From contig CAIJKT010000321.1 of the NCBI GenBank assembly GCA_903821255.1, positions 1-7,833 on the forward strand: a stretch of DNA of 7,833 nucleotides. Reading direction: 5' to 3'. Positions 7,477-7,833 of this stretch are shown piece after piece; the first letter of the stretch is position 1, and the number at the start of each line of letters is the position of its first letter. This DNA is from an uncultured Lentisphaeria bacterium (GTDB taxonomy: Bacteria; Verrucomicrobiota; Lentisphaeria; Victivallales; Victivallaceae). Position numbers and translations under genes: made by a program. The notes under the pieces were generated by a model. That model was given only the letters and a program-made list of their open reading frames with translations, was not told where the DNA came from and searched no databases.

Positions 7477-7636
7477 GCCTGATAATGTAAGCTATCCGAA
7501 TAAATCTTCAAGGAAAATTTTAAAAAATATCACATCATAAAATAAAAGCAGCCGGCAAGTATATTGATTACAGCATTACGATAACGTCACGTTGTGCTCA
7601 ACCGGTCTGCAACAGTTCGGAGTCGTGTGTCCCAAA

Positions 7637-7663
7637 TGTGCATGTGATTGTTCAGCATGTACA
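7637..7663. repeat. 8-bp inverted repeat, potential hairpin
   Basis: TGTGCATG (7637-7644) can pair with CATGTACA (7656-7663) over 8 positions with one G-U pair and an 11-nt loop. It is the first of a row of inverted repeats that runs to the right edge. Confidence 0.45.
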
Positions 7664-7674
7664 GACTTTGGCAG

Positions 7675-7696
7675 GTTTTTCTGGAAAAACTTCCAG
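7675..7696. repeat. Two overlapping inverted repeats around CTGGAA
   Basis: CTGGAA (7681-7686) and TTCCAG (7691-7696) form a perfect 6-bp stem with a 4-nt loop. The same bases also belong to GTTTTTC (7675-7681) and GAAAAAC (7684-7690), a 7-bp inverted repeat with a 2-bp centre. The two pairings exclude each other. Confidence 0.5.
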
Positions 7697-7701
7697 CAAC
7701 A

Positions 7702-7730
7702 AAGAATCAGAAAATTCTTCGCACTGATTC
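7702..7730. repeat. Two competing inverted repeats
   Basis: GAATCAG (7704-7710) pairs with CTGATTC (7724-7730), 7 bp with a 13-nt loop. Alternatively AAGAAT (7702-7707) pairs with ATTCTT (7714-7719), 6 bp with a 6-nt loop. The pairings share bases and cannot form together, an arrangement reminiscent of an RNA switch but also possible by chance in AT-rich DNA. Confidence 0.4.
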
Positions 7731-7785
7731 AGCCTGAAAATCCTGCTCATGCGATTTTTTTCAAGAAAAAAATATTCTTCGCACT
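7714..7785. repeat. 12-bp direct repeat, 60-bp spacing
   Basis: ATTCTTCGCACT occurs at 7714-7725 and again at 7774-7785, exactly 60 bp apart. The spacing is a multiple of three, so both copies read F-F-A-L in the open plus frame and C-E-E in the open minus frame. The sequence between the copies does not obviously repeat. Confidence 0.7.
7754..7773. repeat. 9-bp inverted repeat of A/T runs
   Basis: ATTTTTTTC (7754-7762) and GAAAAAAAT (7765-7773) are perfect inverted copies around AA. With the element at 7675-7690 it shares the pattern TTTTTC-NN-GAAAAA. The 2-nt centre favours a protein-binding palindrome over an RNA hairpin. Confidence 0.5.
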
Positions 7786-7800
7786 TGTTTTTTTTGTTTC

Positions 7801-7832
7801 AAATATTATAAGTATAGTTATTTATAATATTT
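7801..7832. repeat. 11-bp all-AT inverted repeat at the right edge
   Basis: AAATATTATAA (7801-7811) and TTATAATATTT (7822-7832) are perfect inverted copies with a 10-bp centre. Each arm contains TATAAT reading outwards (plus strand 7823-7828, minus strand 7805-7810), so it could hold divergent -10 elements. I see no good -35 for either. Confidence 0.55.
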
Positions 7833-7833
7833 A

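Larger units (their letters stand above)
7396..7833. other. AT-rich region without a confident gene
   Basis: The 438 bp after the glycosyltransferase start hold no gene I can defend. The part to about 7560 is plain AT-rich promoter-like sequence. From about 7568 to the right edge the plus strand has a frame open for 88 codons, which from a GTG at 7625 would begin M-C-P-K-C-A-C-D-C-S-A-C and then become Phe- and Lys-rich and hydrophobic. It has no proper ribosome binding site. The minus strand is also open in three stretches over the same bases: 7652-7750 (32 residues, ATG start), 7587-7658 (23 residues, ATG start, overlapping the previous stop by 7 bp) and 7576-7728 (50 residues, no ATG). Openness in several frames at once argues against any single one being a real gene, but a partial gene continuing past the right edge cannot be excluded. 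Confidence 0.6.

Noticed and set aside
7568..7730. tRNA or other known RNA gene
   Set aside because: Hairpins are present, but no cloverleaf, T-loop consensus or CCA-type acceptor arrangement could be found.
7714..7785. Start of a CRISPR array
   Set aside because: Only two 12-bp copies, too short for CRISPR repeats, and no cas gene is seen.
7749..7811. 20-codon plus-strand frame starting MRFFSRKK
   Set aside because: No ribosome binding site, made mostly of A/T runs, ends inside an AT palindrome.

Overview
The window carries six protein genes, one of them cut by the left edge, and a gene-poor, AT-rich stretch at the right end. It reads as bacterial chromosome. I lean towards the PVC group, possibly a lentisphaeral bacterium. 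The grounds are a rhomboid protease with a short conserved-looking acidic tail, a divergent RlmN-type enzyme, GT39/ArnT-like glycosyltransferases with an E-G-R style motif, and a small Cys-rich exported protein. This is inference from style; no rRNA or other marker gene is present.

Left block (1-1949, minus strand): a rhomboid intramembrane protease gene lies 20 bp upstream of queA (tRNA queuosine synthesis), apparently as one transcription unit. A good sigma70-like promoter at 1992-2020 implies that the rhomboid start is at 1949, not at the farther upstream ATG at 2033.

Middle block (2127-5693, plus strand): a small exported protein of unknown function (2232-2858) is followed by a possible weak terminator. 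Next comes a multi-membrane-span glycosyltransferase-like protein (2983-4632), whose stop codon overlaps the start of an RlmN-family radical SAM rRNA/tRNA methyltransferase (4629-5693) in an ATGA junction. The last two are almost certainly translationally coupled.

Right block (5677-7395, minus strand): a second, more canonical GT39/ArnT-like glycosyltransferase converges on rlmN, and the two coding ends overlap by 17 bp across a 15-bp palindrome. Both glycosyltransferases have Gln-Glu where the family usually has the catalytic Asp-Glu, and both end in a similar extracytoplasmic domain. They probably work on polyprenyl-linked sugars in the cell envelope, but their acceptors cannot be read from sequence.

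Right end (7396-7833): no confident gene. The first part looks like the promoter region of the minus-strand glycosyltransferase. The last 250 bp are densely packed with inverted repeats and contain a 12-bp direct repeat exactly 60 bp apart. Several frames stay open there at once, so I read it as a structured or repeated element of unknown nature rather than a gene. It is the least explained part of the window. Otherwise the window is mostly housekeeping and envelope genes, and I see no clear multi-gene novel system.
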